This document shows positions 25,624-33,828 of a DNA stretch of 64,000 nt, in pieces. The first letter of the stretch is position 1; every line of letters begins with the position of its first letter. The stretch spans positions 62,001 through 126,000 of the forward strand of contig JAZKYY010000011.1 of assembly GCA_045612365.1 (NCBI GenBank). Direction: 5' to 3'. A program made the translations under genes and the position numbers. Below the pieces are notes generated by a model that made no database searches, was not told the DNA's origin, and saw only the letters and a program-made list of their open reading frames with translations. Origin of the DNA: RGIG9608 sp045612365 (GTDB lineage: Bacteria; Bacteroidota; Bacteroidia; Bacteroidales; Paludibacteraceae).

Positions 25624-26058
25624 ATGAATAATTGGTTTGAATGCAAAGTTTCGTTCGATAAAATGGGCGAAGATGGTTTGATAAAAAAAGTAACAGAACC
25701 TTATTTGGTTGATGCGCTTTCTTTTACAGAAGCGGAAGAACGTATTACAAGAGAGATTAGACCTTTTGTTTCGGGGGAGTTTGTTGTGGAAAATATAAAA
25801 CGTGCTAAGATTGCAGAACTTTTTTCGAATGAGATGGGTGATAAATGGTATCGTTGTAAGGTTAATTTTATCTCTTTTGATGAAAAAAAACAAGTTGAAA
25901 AGCGAACTGCTCAAAATATGTTAGTTCAAGCATCTGATTTCAAAACGGCATTGGAGAATTTGTTAGCGGGAATGAAAGGAACAATGGCGGATTATGAAAT
26001 AGCATCTATAACAGAAACTGCTATTATGGATGTGTATTCTTTTTCGGTAGAACAATAA
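25624..26058 (+). CDS. DUF4494 family protein
   Basis: The 144-residue protein has two similar halves: NNWFECKVSFDK...TEPYLVDALSFTEAEERI and DKWYRCKVNFIS...AQNMLVQASDFKTALENL. This suggests an internal duplication of a small alpha/beta unit. It corresponds to the Bacteroidota-specific family annotated DUF4494. No signal peptide or catalytic residue is obvious. It lies between metK and pepT with short gaps (15 and 17 bp), so it is probably in the same transcript. Function is unknown. Confidence 0.88.
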   Translation: MNNWFECKVSFDKMGEDGLIKKVTEPYLVDALSFTEAEERITREIRPFVSGEFVVENIKRAKIAELFSNEMGDKWYRCKVNFISFDEKKQVEKRTAQNMLVQASDFKTALENLLAGMKGTMADYEIASITETAIMDVYSFSVEQ

Positions 26059-26075
26059 AAAAATAAATACATACA

Positions 26076-27293
26076 ATGAATATTGTAGAACGCTTTTTGA
26101 AGTACGTTTCGTTTACAACAACTTCTGACGATAAAACGGAAATGACGCCGAGTACTCCTGGTCAAATGATTTTTGCACAATCATTGGTAAATGAACTTAA
26201 AGGTGTTGGTTTGGAAGAGGTTGAAGTGGATGAGAATGGATATGTTATGGCTACATTGCCATCAAATTGTACGGAGAAATTGCCAACTATAGGTTTTATT
26301 GCTCATTTGGATACTAGTCCAGATATGAGTGGGAGACATGTGAAACCACGCATTGTGCAAAATTATGATGGAAAGGATATTTTGCTGAATGAGGAAGATG
26401 GATTTGTTTTGAAAATCAAAGATTTTCCTGAAATTGTTAAATATAAAGGTCAGGACATTATAGTTACTAATGGAAAGACTTTGTTGGGTGCTGACGATAA
26501 AGCAGGAATAGCAGAAATAGTTACGGCTATGGAGTATCTTGTTCTTCATCCAGAGGAAAAGCATGGAAAAATCCGAATCGCTTTTACCCCAGATGAAGAA
26601 ATTGGTCAAGGAGCAGATTATTTTGATGTGCAAAAATTTGGTGCAGATTGGGCATATACTGTTGATGGTGGAGAGATTGGCGAACTAGAGTATGAGAACT
26701 TTAATGCCGCATTGGCAAAAGTTTCTTTTTTTGGCAGAAATGTGCATCCAGGATATGCTAAGCATAAAATGCTCAACTCAATTCGTATTGCGCATCAATT
26801 TACATCAATGCTTCCGCGTCATGAAACGCCTGAACATACAGAAGGTTATGAAGGTTTTTATCATTTGGTTAATATTGAAGGAAGTGTAGAAAAAACAACG
26901 ATGCATTATATTATCCGTGATCATGATAGAGATAGATTTGAGCGGAGAAAAAAAGAACTTCAACATCTTGTTAATAAGATTGTTGCAGAGTTTGGAGAAG
27001 ATTCTGCAAAATTAGAAATTGAAGATCAGTATTATAATATGCGAGAAAAAATAGAACCAGTAAAGCATATTGTTGATTTGGCTTCACGTGCGATGAAAGA
27101 TGTGGGCGTTGAACCTAAAATTCAGCCTATACGAGGAGGAACTGATGGTGCGAAACTTTCATTTAAGGGACTTCCTTGTCCAAATATTTTTACTGGAGGT
27201 CATAATTTTCATGGACGTTATGAGTATATTCCTGTTCCTTCGATGGAAAAAGCAATGCAGGTTATTGTAAAAATAGCAACGTTGAACCAATAG
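26076..27293 (+). CDS. pepT: Peptidase T (tripeptide aminopeptidase)
   Basis: This zinc-dependent M20 aminopeptidase releases N-terminal residues from tripeptides in the cytoplasm. Metal ligands and catalytic residues are visible in order: IAHLDTSPD, GADDKAG, the general base in DEEIGQG, the TVDGG strand and the final GGHNFHGRYEY with metal-binding His. The 405-residue length matches the family. It follows the DUF4494 gene by 17 bp and precedes the DUF3109 gene by 17 bp. Confidence 0.96.
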   Translation: MNIVERFLKYVSFTTTSDDKTEMTPSTPGQMIFAQSLVNELKGVGLEEVEVDENGYVMATLPSNCTEKLPTIGFIAHLDTSPDMSGRHVKPRIVQNYDGKDILLNEEDGFVLKIKDFPEIVKYKGQDIIVTNGKTLLGADDKAGIAEIVTAMEYLVLHPEEKHGKIRIAFTPDEEIGQGADYFDVQKFGADWAYTVDGGEIGELEYENFNAALAKVSFFGRNVHPGYAKHKMLNSIRIAHQFTSMLPRHETPEHTEGYEGFYHLVNIEGSVEKTTMHYIIRDHDRDRFERRKKELQHLVNKIVAEFGEDSAKLEIEDQYYNMREKIEPVKHIVDLASRAMKDVGVEPKIQPIRGGTDGAKLSFKGLPCPNIFTGGHNFHGRYEYIPVPSMEKAMQVIVKIATLNQ

Positions 27294-27310
27294 TTTTTTT
27301 TGTATAAAAG

Positions 27311-27898
27311 ATGATACAAATAGACGATACGATAGTAAGTTTTGATTTCTTTGATAAACAGTTTTGTTGTGATTTGGCTGTTTGTAAGGGAATTTGTTGT
27401 ATTGAAGGAGATTCTGGCGCTCCTCTTGAACAAGAGGAGTTGAAAGAATTGGAGCAGATTCTGTCATTCATATGGAATGATTTGCCGAAAAAATCTAAAG
27501 AAGTAATAGAAAAACAAGGTTTGGCATATGTAGATGTTGAAGGGGATTTGGTTACTTCTATTGTTGACGGAAAAGAATGTGTTTTCGCTTATACAGATGA
27601 GAAAGGTTTTTGTAAGTGTGCGATAGAGAAAGCATGGAAAGAAGGAAAAATTTCTTTTAGAAAGCCGATTTCTTGTCATCTTTATCCTGCTCGATTGACA
27701 AAATATGCTCGTTTTACTGCAGTTAATTTTCATTCTTGGAATATTTGTAGATGCGCAAATTTGTTGGGAGTGAAAGAAAATATTCCGGCTTATAAATTTT
27801 TGAAGGAAGCTTTTGTTAGAAAATTTGGGGAGGAGTGGTATCGGCAATTGGAAATGGCAGCAGGTGTTTATTATGCGGAAAAACGAATAAAAAAGTGA
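27311..27898 (+). CDS. DUF3109 cysteine-rich protein (YkgJ-like)
   Basis: The 195-residue protein is annotated as DUF3109 in Bacteroidota. It is rich in cysteines placed as in YkgJ-type metal or iron-sulfur proteins: FCCDLAVCKGICC near residues 18-30, KECVFAY, CKCAIEKAW, SCHLYPAR and a later CRCANLLG. These could bind a cluster or zinc. Its last four bases overlap the GTG start of queA (GTGA), so the two are translationally coupled. The biochemical role is unknown; a link to queuosine tRNA modification is only positional. Confidence 0.88.
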   Translation: MIQIDDTIVSFDFFDKQFCCDLAVCKGICCIEGDSGAPLEQEELKELEQILSFIWNDLPKKSKEVIEKQGLAYVDVEGDLVTSIVDGKECVFAYTDEKGFCKCAIEKAWKEGKISFRKPISCHLYPARLTKYARFTAVNFHSWNICRCANLLGVKENIPAYKFLKEAFVRKFGEEWYRQLEMAAGVYYAEKRIKK

Positions 27899-29115
27899 TA
27901 CAAAATCCTAGAAATATAAAAATCGGCGATTTTGATTATAATTTGCCAGAAGAGAGAATTGCTAAATTTCCTTTGTCTCGGCGCGATGAATCAAAATTAT
28001 TGGTTTATCAAAAAGGAAAAATTTCAACAAAAATATTCCATAATATAGTGGACTATATTGCTCCAAATGAACTTGTTGTTTTTAATAACACTAAAGTTAT
28101 TCAAGCACGTTTGAATTTTAAGAAAGAAACAGGATCGAATATTGAAATTTTTTGTTTAGAACCTTACGAACCAAAAGATTATTCGCTTGTTTTTCAGCAA
28201 ACAGAAAAATGTTCTTGGATTTGTATGATAGGAAACTTAAAAAAGTGGAAAACAGGATCACTGTCAAAGGAAATTTCTGTAGGAGAAAAGAAAATTATTC
28301 TTACAGCGACAAGGAAAACCATTGAAGGAGCCAATTTTTTGATTGATTTTGAGTGGAATGATTCACAAATCTCTTTTGCAGAGATATTGGATTGTTTTGG
28401 AGAGTTGCCAATACCTCCTTATTTGAATAGAACAACTCAAGAAAGCGATAAACAAACTTATCAAACAGTTTATTCTAAAATAAAAGGTTCTGTTGCGGCG
28501 CCTACAGCTGGATTGCATTTTACTGAGGATGTATTGACTCGTTTGCGACAAAAGAATGTTGATTTGGGAGAAGTTACTCTTCATGTTGGCGCAGGAACAT
28601 TTAAACCGGTTAAGAGTGAAACGATTGCAGAACATGATATGCATGTGGAACATGTTGCTGTAAGTATCTCGTTTTTGAAGCAGCTTATTGCTCATCAAGG
28701 AGAAGCGGTAGCGGTGGGGACAACTTCGGTAAGAACTCTAGAAAGTTTATACTTCATAGGTTGTAAATTGGCAGAAAATCAGTTTCTCTTGGAATCTGAC
28801 TTGTCTGTTTCTCAATGGGAACCTTATGAGAAAAAATATTCGCTATCCGTGATTGCTTCTTTGAAGGCGATTGAGAATTATATGTTGAAAAATAATTTGG
28901 AGATCATACACGTAAATACTCAAATAATGATTGTTCCGAATTATGAATTTCGTATTGTTAAAAAATTAATAACTAACTTTCATCAGCCCAAAAGTACATT
29001 GCTTCTTCTTGTATCTGCCTTTTTAGACGGAGATTGGAAGCAATGTTATGATTATGCATTGCAAAATGATTTTCGCTTTCTTAGTTATGGAGATAGTTCT
29101 ATTTTGATGATGTAA
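27895..29115 (+). CDS. queA: S-adenosylmethionine:tRNA ribosyltransferase-isomerase
   Basis: It transfers the ribosyl part of S-adenosylmethionine to 7-aminomethyl-7-deazaguanine in tRNA to form epoxyqueuosine. Conserved blocks: the N-terminal DFDYNLPEERIAKFPLSRRDESKLL, VFNNTKVIQARL, the substrate-binding VAAPTAGLHFT, VGAGTFKPVK, and VGTTSVRTLESL. The frame is open further upstream, but the GTG at 27895, overlapping the DUF3109 stop, gives the normal N-terminus; no ATG is available nearby. At 406 residues it is longer than E. coli QueA (356). Confidence 0.94.
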   Translation: MIQNPRNIKIGDFDYNLPEERIAKFPLSRRDESKLLVYQKGKISTKIFHNIVDYIAPNELVVFNNTKVIQARLNFKKETGSNIEIFCLEPYEPKDYSLVFQQTEKCSWICMIGNLKKWKTGSLSKEISVGEKKIILTATRKTIEGANFLIDFEWNDSQISFAEILDCFGELPIPPYLNRTTQESDKQTYQTVYSKIKGSVAAPTAGLHFTEDVLTRLRQKNVDLGEVTLHVGAGTFKPVKSETIAEHDMHVEHVAVSISFLKQLIAHQGEAVAVGTTSVRTLESLYFIGCKLAENQFLLESDLSVSQWEPYEKKYSLSVIASLKAIENYMLKNNLEIIHVNTQIMIVPNYEFRIVKKLITNFHQPKSTLLLLVSAFLDGDWKQCYDYALQNDFRFLSYGDSSILMM

Positions 29116-29154
29116 AAAAGATGAAAATAAAAGTTTAAACTTTTTTGTTTCTTA

Positions 29155-29187
29155 TTTTTGTGAGATAAAAAACTTTGTTTAATTTTG
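29155..29187 (+). promoter_or_regulatory. rpsU: Bacteroidota promoter for rpsU
   Basis: TTG (29158-29160) and TAATTTTG (29180-29187) have the ideal 19-bp spacing. It lies 38 bp before the rpsU ATG. An imperfect A/T palindrome at 29129-29144 just upstream may end the queA transcript. Confidence 0.8.
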
Positions 29188-29224
29188 CCGACCATTATTA
29201 GAAACAAAATTAAAATTTTATACT

Positions 29225-29416
29225 ATGATTGTAGTTCCTGTAAAAGAAGGCGAAAGCATTGAAAGATCATTAAAAAAATTCAAACGTAAATTTGAAAAAA
29301 CAGGTGTTGTTAAAGAATTACGCAAACGTCAAGCGTTTACTAAACCATCTGTTTTGAAACGTGAACAAAAAATGCACGCTATTTATGTGCAACAATTGCA
29401 ACGTTCTGCAGAATAA
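29225..29416 (+). CDS. rpsU: 30S ribosomal protein S21
   Basis: A 63-residue small-subunit protein with the family opening MIVVPVKEGESIERSLKKFKRKFEKTGVVKELR. In this phylum S21 has been reported to take part in sequestering the anti-Shine-Dalgarno of 16S rRNA, which fits the near absence of Shine-Dalgarno sequences in this window. It is driven by its own consensus promoter. Confidence 0.97.
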   Translation: MIVVPVKEGESIERSLKKFKRKFEKTGVVKELRKRQAFTKPSVLKREQKMHAIYVQQLQRSAE

Positions 29417-29496
29417 AAATAAAAAATTGAGAAAATAGTTTTTTATTCTCCTTTTTTTGTTTTAAATTCGTTGCAGAATTTTAAAGGGTTATCGCT

Positions 29497-30375
29497 ATGA
29501 TAAGATCTTTTCTGCAATATATACAGTATGAGAAAAAGTATTCTTCTCATACTGTTTTGTCGTATAAGGCTGACTTGCAGGATTTTTCTTCTTTTTTAAG
29601 GCAGTATTCTATAGCATTTGTCCCTGATAAGCTTACTTCTGAAGATATTCGTCAGTGGGTTTGGGAATTAATGGAGAGAGGACTTTCTTCTAGAACTGTT
29701 AATCGTAAAATTTCGACACTTCGTTCTTTTTATCATTTTCTCAATGATGAACTCTGGATTAAATCTTATAATCCTACAACCGAAATTGTTGTTCCTAAGG
29801 TAAAAAAGATATTGCCTTATTTTTTTAAGGAAAAAGAAATGGATGCGGTTTTGGGTCTAGAATTATGTGGAGATGATTTTGATTCTGTTAGAAATCGATT
29901 GATTGTTGAACTTTTTTATCAAACAGGGATTCGTGTTTCTGAATTGATTTCTATTAAGGTAGAAGATATTGATTTTGTTCAGAAAAATATTTCAATAATA
30001 GGAAAGCGGAATAAACAAAGGCTTATTCCTATAGGAAAAGGGTTGATTGAGGAGATAAACAATTATATTGCTCTTTGCGATGAGAAGGTGAAGGAGAATG
30101 GCTTCCTTTTTGTAAATACTAAAGGAGAACGATTATATCGTGAGAAAGTATATGGAATTATTAGGTCTCAGATGTCAAAAGTTAGTTCTTTGCAGAAAAA
30201 GAGCCCTCATGTTTTGCGTCATACGTTCGCAACAACGATGTTGAATAATGGGGCAGATTTGAATGTGGTGAAAACGATTTTAGGACATTCTAGTTTAGCG
30301 GCAACTGAAATCTATACGCATGCAACATTTGAACAATTGCAATCTATTTATAAACAATCCCATCCACGGGGCTAA
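29497..30375 (+). CDS. Tyrosine site-specific recombinase, XerC/XerD type
   Basis: It resolves chromosome dimers at dif with a partner recombinase. The N-terminal SAM-like core-binding domain occupies residues 1-85. The catalytic set is complete: Arg146 in TGIRVSEL, Lys170 in IIGKRNK, His238-x-x-Arg241 in HVLRHTF, His264 in LGHSSL, and nucleophile Tyr273 in EIYTH. The 292-residue length, absence of flanking repeats and setting between rpsU and hpf all indicate a housekeeping recombinase, not an integrase of a mobile element. XerC versus XerD cannot be separated by eye. Confidence 0.93.
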   Translation: MIRSFLQYIQYEKKYSSHTVLSYKADLQDFSSFLRQYSIAFVPDKLTSEDIRQWVWELMERGLSSRTVNRKISTLRSFYHFLNDELWIKSYNPTTEIVVPKVKKILPYFFKEKEMDAVLGLELCGDDFDSVRNRLIVELFYQTGIRVSELISIKVEDIDFVQKNISIIGKRNKQRLIPIGKGLIEEINNYIALCDEKVKENGFLFVNTKGERLYREKVYGIIRSQMSKVSSLQKKSPHVLRHTFATTMLNNGADLNVVKTILGHSSLAATEIYTHATFEQLQSIYKQSHPRG

Positions 30376-30387
30376 AATTTAATTATT

Positions 30388-30675
30388 ATGGAAGTGAACA
30401 TTCAATCGATTAAGTTTAATGCTTCTGAAAAATTAGAAGCTTATGTGCAAAAGAAAATTGCAAAGTTGGAAAAATTGTGTGGGGAAAATTCTTCTGTTGA
30501 AGTCTTTATGAAATTGATAAAGCCAGAAACGGCAGAAAATAAAGAGGTTGAAATAAAAATAAAAACTTCAGAATCTGATTTTTTTGCTTCAAAGGTGTGT
30601 GACACTTTTGAGGAGGCTGCGGATAGAACTATTGAAGCTCTTCAAAAACAAATAATAAAGCAAAAAGAAAGGTAG
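30388..30675 (+). CDS. hpf: Ribosome hibernation-promoting factor / RaiA family
   Basis: The 95-residue short-form factor binds the 30S decoding region and stabilises dormant ribosomes. Family marks are VNIQSIKFNASEKLEAYVQKKIAKLEK, the KPETAENKEVEIKI strand and a C-terminal FEEAADRTIEALQKQI helix. It lies 12 bp after the recombinase gene and is probably co-transcribed. There is no long C-terminal dimerisation domain, so it is the short HPF/YfiA type. Confidence 0.94.
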   Translation: MEVNIQSIKFNASEKLEAYVQKKIAKLEKLCGENSSVEVFMKLIKPETAENKEVEIKIKTSESDFFASKVCDTFEEAADRTIEALQKQIIKQKER

Positions 30676-30728
30676 TGCAATCTTTTGCTTTATAGAGTGA
30701 TATCTTTTGGTTTGTAAAAAAATAAAAA

Positions 30729-30772
30729 AAATGTAGAGATTCTTTGCTTAATCAAAAAAAATCTCTACATTT
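30729..30772. repeat. 13-bp perfect inverted repeat over the tRNA-tuf promoter
   Basis: Arms AAATGTAGAGATT (30729-30741) and AATCTCTACATTT (30760-30772) are perfect complements with an 18-nt spacer. The -33 TTG lies in the spacer and the right arm overlaps the -7 box. It could be an operator or a cruciform, or be the 3' hairpin of the hpf transcript; no T-run follows, so a standard terminator is unlikely. Confidence 0.7.
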
Positions 30773-30773
30773 G
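30743..30773 (+). promoter_or_regulatory. Bacteroidota promoter for the tRNA-tuf operon
   Basis: TTTG (30743-30746) and TACATTTG (30766-30773) are spaced by 19 bp between TTG and TAnnTTTG, a full consensus match. It lies 37 bp before the first tRNA. Confidence 0.82.
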
Positions 30774-30810
30774 CAAGCCGTTTTGGTATCGTTTTTTGGT
30801 ACTCGGATTT

Positions 30811-30884
30811 GCCTCTTTAGCTCAGTTGGCCAGAGCACGTGATTTGTAATCTCGGGGTCGTTGGTTCGAATCCGACAAGAGGCT
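30811..30884 (+). tRNA. tRNA-Thr (anticodon TGT)
   Basis: The acceptor stem is GCCTCTT/AAGAGGC, the D-arm TAGCTCAGTTGG, the anticodon loop TTTGTAA with TGT at 30845-30847, and the T-loop GGTTCGAATCC. CCA is not encoded. First of four tRNAs in the order Thr-Tyr-Gly-Thr before tuf, as in many bacteria. Confidence 0.97.
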
Positions 30885-30904
30885 CAAAGGAGATCTTTTT
30901 TTTA

Positions 30905-30987
30905 GGGCAGTTACCAGAGTGGCCAAATGGGGCTGACTGTAACTCAGCTGTCTTTCGACTTCGGTGGTTCGAATCCATCACTGCCCA
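30905..30987 (+). tRNA. tRNA-Tyr (anticodon GTA)
   Basis: The acceptor stem is GGGCAGT/ACTGCCC, with anticodon GTA at 30939-30941 and a long variable arm (CTGTCTTTCGACTTCGG) typical of bacterial tRNA-Tyr. CCA is not encoded. Confidence 0.97.
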
Positions 30988-31023
30988 CGTAACTTTTGTT
31001 TGAGAAAAATAGGAGTTTGTTTC

Positions 31024-31096
31024 GCGGAAATAGCTCAGTTGATAGAGCACTAGCCTTCCAAGCTGGGGGTCGCGGGTTTGAGCCCCGTTTTCCGCT
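31024..31096 (+). tRNA. tRNA-Gly (anticodon TCC)
   Basis: The acceptor stem is GCGGAAA/TTTCCGC, with anticodon TCC at 31057-31059 in loop CTTCCAA. The T-arm reads GCGGGTTTGAGCCCCGT. CCA is not encoded. Confidence 0.97.
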
Positions 31097-31100
31097 CACT

Positions 31101-31172
<72 letters not shown>

Positions 31173-31228
31173 CTAAAAAAAGCTAGATTGAAATTATTCA
31201 TCATTATTAATAAAAACAATTTTTAACT

Positions 31229-32416
31229 ATGGCAAAAGAAAAATTTGACAGATCGAAACCACACGTTAACATTGGTACTATTGGCCACGTTGACCACGGT
31301 AAAACAACTTTGACTGCTGCAATTACTACAGTACTTGCAAAGAAAGGTCTTTCTGAATTGCGTTCATTTGATTCTATTGACAACGCTCCAGAAGAAAAAG
31401 AACGTGGTATTACTATTAATACTTCACACGTTGAGTATCAAACAGCAAATCGTCACTATGCACACGTTGACTGTCCAGCACACGCTGACTATGTAAAAAA
31501 CATGGTTACTGGTGCACCTCAAATGGACGGTGCTATCATTGTAGTTGCTGCAACTGATGGTCCAATGCCTCAAACTCGTGAACATATCCTTCTTGCTCGT
31601 CAGGTAAACGTTCCACGTTTGGTTGTGTTTATGAACAAATGTGATATGGTTGATGATGCAGAAATGTTGGAATTGGTAGAAATGGAAATGCGTGAATTGC
31701 TTGCATTCTATGATTTCGATGCTGATAATACTCCATTTATTAAAGGTTCTGCTTTGGGAGCTTTGAATGGTGTTGCTGAATGGGAAGATAAAGTAATGGA
31801 ATTGATGGAAGCTGTAGATAATTGGATCGAATTGCCTCCACGTGATATCGATAAACCATTCTTGATGCCAGTAGAAGACGTGTTCTCTATCACAGGTCGT
31901 GGTACGGTAGCAACTGGTCGTGTTGAAACTGGTATTATCAAAGTTGGTGATGAGGTTCAAATTATCGGTTTGGGTGCAGAAGGAATGAAATCTGTTGTTA
32001 CAGGTGTTGAAATGTTCCGTAAACTTCTTGATTCTGGTGAAGCTGGTGATAACGTAGGTTTGTTGCTTCGTGGTATTGATAAAGATCAAATCAAACGTGG
32101 TATGGTTATTACTCACCCAGGAACAGTTACTCCTCACTCTGAATTCAAAGCATCTGTATATATCTTGAAGAAAGAAGAAGGTGGACGTCATACTCCATTC
32201 CACAATAAATATCGTCCTCAGTTCTATATCCGTACATTAGATGTTACTGGTGAAATTACTTTGCCAGAAGGAACTGAAATGGTTATGCCAGGCGATAACT
32301 TGGAAATTACTGTTAAATTGATTTATCCAGTAGCTTGCAGTGAAGGTTTGCGTTTCGCTATCCGTGAAGGTGGACGTACGGTAGGTTCTGGTCAGATTAC
32401 AGCAATTATCGACTAA
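31229..32416 (+). CDS. tuf: Elongation factor Tu
   Basis: This GTPase brings aminoacyl-tRNA to the ribosome. GTP-binding motifs: GHVDHGKTT (P-loop), DCPAHADY (G3, with Ala in place of the usual Gly) and NKCD (G4); the effector region RGITINTSHVEY is intact. Two beta-barrel domains follow, with the C-terminal region EGGRTVGSGQITAI. The 395-residue length is standard. It is co-transcribed with four upstream tRNAs; a hairpin after its stop may cut down readthrough into tRNA-Trp-secE. Confidence 0.98.
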   Translation: MAKEKFDRSKPHVNIGTIGHVDHGKTTLTAAITTVLAKKGLSELRSFDSIDNAPEEKERGITINTSHVEYQTANRHYAHVDCPAHADYVKNMVTGAPQMDGAIIVVAATDGPMPQTREHILLARQVNVPRLVVFMNKCDMVDDAEMLELVEMEMRELLAFYDFDADNTPFIKGSALGALNGVAEWEDKVMELMEAVDNWIELPPRDIDKPFLMPVEDVFSITGRGTVATGRVETGIIKVGDEVQIIGLGAEGMKSVVTGVEMFRKLLDSGEAGDNVGLLLRGIDKDQIKRGMVITHPGTVTPHSEFKASVYILKKEEGGRHTPFHNKYRPQFYIRTLDVTGEITLPEGTEMVMPGDNLEITVKLIYPVACSEGLRFAIREGGRTVGSGQITAIID

Positions 32417-32430
32417 TATAGAACAACCGA

Positions 32431-32458
32431 ATTGGTGGAGTAGGTTCCACCAATTTTT
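32431..32458 (+). terminator. Terminator-like hairpin between tuf and tRNA-Trp
   Basis: ATTGGTGGA (32431-32439) pairs perfectly with TCCACCAAT (32446-32454), followed by TTTT. It abuts the tRNA-Trp gene with no promoter visible between, so it is probably a partial terminator or processing signal. Confidence 0.7.
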
Positions 32459-32531
32459 ACGGGTCTAGCTCAGTTGGTAGAGCATCGGTCTCCAAAACCG
32501 AGTGTCGGGAGTTCGAGTCTCTCGACCCGTG
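32459..32531 (+). tRNA. tRNA-Trp (anticodon CCA)
   Basis: The acceptor stem is ACGGGTC/GACCCGT, with anticodon CCA at 32492-32494 in loop CTCCAAA and T-loop AGTTCGAGTCT. It is placed between tuf and secE, a widely conserved order. Confidence 0.97.
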
Positions 32532-32547
32532 CAAAATCTATTTGAAG

Positions 32548-32739
32548 ATGAAACTTTTTAATTACTTTAAAGAATCGTACTCAGAGCTTGCTAATAAGGT
32601 TTCTTGGCCTACTGGCAAAGAACTCACCAATAGCGCAGTTGTTGTTTTAATTGCTTCCCTTGTGATTGCGCTTATTGTTTGGGGTATGGATTTGTGTTTT
32701 GAATCCATTATGAAACTTGTTTACGAAACAATTTTTTAA
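32548..32739 (+). CDS. secE: Preprotein translocase subunit SecE
   Basis: The small essential SecYEG subunit, 63 residues with one membrane helix (about 29-50: AVVVLIASLVIALIVWGMDL). The amphipathic N-terminal segment YFKESYSELANKVSWPTGKEL carries the conserved W-P motif. The frame also begins at a TTG two codons upstream, but ATG 32548 gives the usual MKLF start. It is 16 bp after tRNA-Trp and 14 bp before nusG. Confidence 0.95.
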   Translation: MKLFNYFKESYSELANKVSWPTGKELTNSAVVVLIASLVIALIVWGMDLCFESIMKLVYETIF

Positions 32740-32753
32740 GGAGGTATTGAACG

Positions 32754-33305
32754 ATGAATGAGACTGCAAAAAAATGGTATGTATTGCGTGCCATTAGTGG
32801 AAAAGAGGCGAAGGTAAAAGAATATATTGATGCTGAAATCAAGAATTCTGATTTGTCTCGTTATGTCTCTCAGGTTTTGATTCCGACTGAGAAGGTTTAT
32901 CAAACAAGTAGTAAAGGAAAAAAGGTAGTTAAAGAACGAAGCTATTTGCCGGGATATGTTTTGGTAGAAGCGGATTTGAAAGGAGAGGTTAAGCATCATT
33001 TAAGAAATATTCCTAATGTTTTAGGATTTCTTGGAGCAACTGCTCTTTCAGAACCAACTCCGTTAAGACAATCTGAAGTGAATAGAATTCTAGGTACTGT
33101 TGATGAATTGCAAGAGTTAGGTGATGATTTGAATGAACTCTACTCAGTAGGAGAGTCAATTAAAGTTATTGCAGGACCTTTCAATGGATTCTTTGGTGCT
33201 ATAGAAGAAGTTAATGCTCCTCAAAAGAAACTCAAAGTAAGTGTTAAAATTTTCGGTCGTAAAACGCCGGTTGAATTGAGTTTTGTTCAAGTAGAGAAAG
33301 AATAA
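32754..33305 (+). CDS. nusG: Transcription termination/antitermination protein NusG
   Basis: This RNA polymerase accessory factor, 183 residues, has the NGN domain (KKWYVLRAISGKEAKV...SYLPGYVLVEADL) and the C-terminal KOW domain (VGESIKVIAGPFNGFFGAIEEVN) that binds Rho or S10. It is sited as usual between secE and rplK. Confidence 0.97.
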   Translation: MNETAKKWYVLRAISGKEAKVKEYIDAEIKNSDLSRYVSQVLIPTEKVYQTSSKGKKVVKERSYLPGYVLVEADLKGEVKHHLRNIPNVLGFLGATALSEPTPLRQSEVNRILGTVDELQELGDDLNELYSVGESIKVIAGPFNGFFGAIEEVNAPQKKLKVSVKIFGRKTPVELSFVQVEKE

Positions 33306-33364
33306 GAGACTGACGTTACTAAGTTTTTTTATTCGTATTTTTTTTAAGTTAAAAAAGGAATTTT

Positions 33365-33808
33365 ATGGCTAAAGAAATTGCTGGATTGATTAAATTACAG
33401 ATTAAAGGTGGTGCTGCAAATCCTTCTCCTCCTGTAGGTCCTGCTTTAGGTTCTAAAGGTGTTAATATTATGGATTTCTGCAAGCAATTTAATGCCAGAA
33501 CCCAAGACAAAGCAGGTAAAGTGTTACCTGTGGTTATTACCGTTTATAGTGATAAGTCTTTCGATTTTGTCGTTAAAACTCCTCCAGTAGCTATTCAACT
33601 TTTAGAAGTGGCAAAAGTTAAAGGAGGTTCGGCTGAACCAAACCGTAAGAAGATTGCAGAAATTACTTGGGATGAAGTAAAACAGATTGCAACCGATAAA
33701 ATGGTAGACTTGAATTGTTTCACTATTGATGCAGCCATGAAAATGGTTGCTGGTACTGCAAGGAGTATGGGTATTGCTGTAAAAGGCGAATTTCCTAGTG
33801 ATAATTAA
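33365..33808 (+). CDS. rplK: 50S ribosomal protein L11
   Basis: It binds the GTPase-associated centre of 23S rRNA. The N-terminus KLQIKGGAANPSPPVGPALGSKGVNIMDFCKQFNART is the L11 signature with the flexible Pro-rich segment. It has 147 residues and lies 59 bp after nusG and 20 bp before rplA. Confidence 0.98.
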   Translation: MAKEIAGLIKLQIKGGAANPSPPVGPALGSKGVNIMDFCKQFNARTQDKAGKVLPVVITVYSDKSFDFVVKTPPVAIQLLEVAKVKGGSAEPNRKKIAEITWDEVKQIATDKMVDLNCFTIDAAMKMVAGTARSMGIAVKGEFPSDN

Positions 33809-33828
33809 TTAAACTTCAATTTAGAGAA

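Noticed and set aside
29497..30375. Integrase of an integrated element
   Set aside because: Size and setting (rpsU, hpf) match the chromosomal Xer recombinase; no cargo or att repeats are present.
30817..31050. Minus-strand 77-codon ORF across the tRNA cluster
   Set aside because: Its translation (for example FEPLVGFEPTTPRLQ) is the well-known spurious protein read from the antisense of tRNA genes.
31424..32203. Long minus-strand ORF inside tuf
   Set aside because: It is an antisense shadow caused by strong codon bias in tuf; its product is His/Thr/Phe-rich with no domain.
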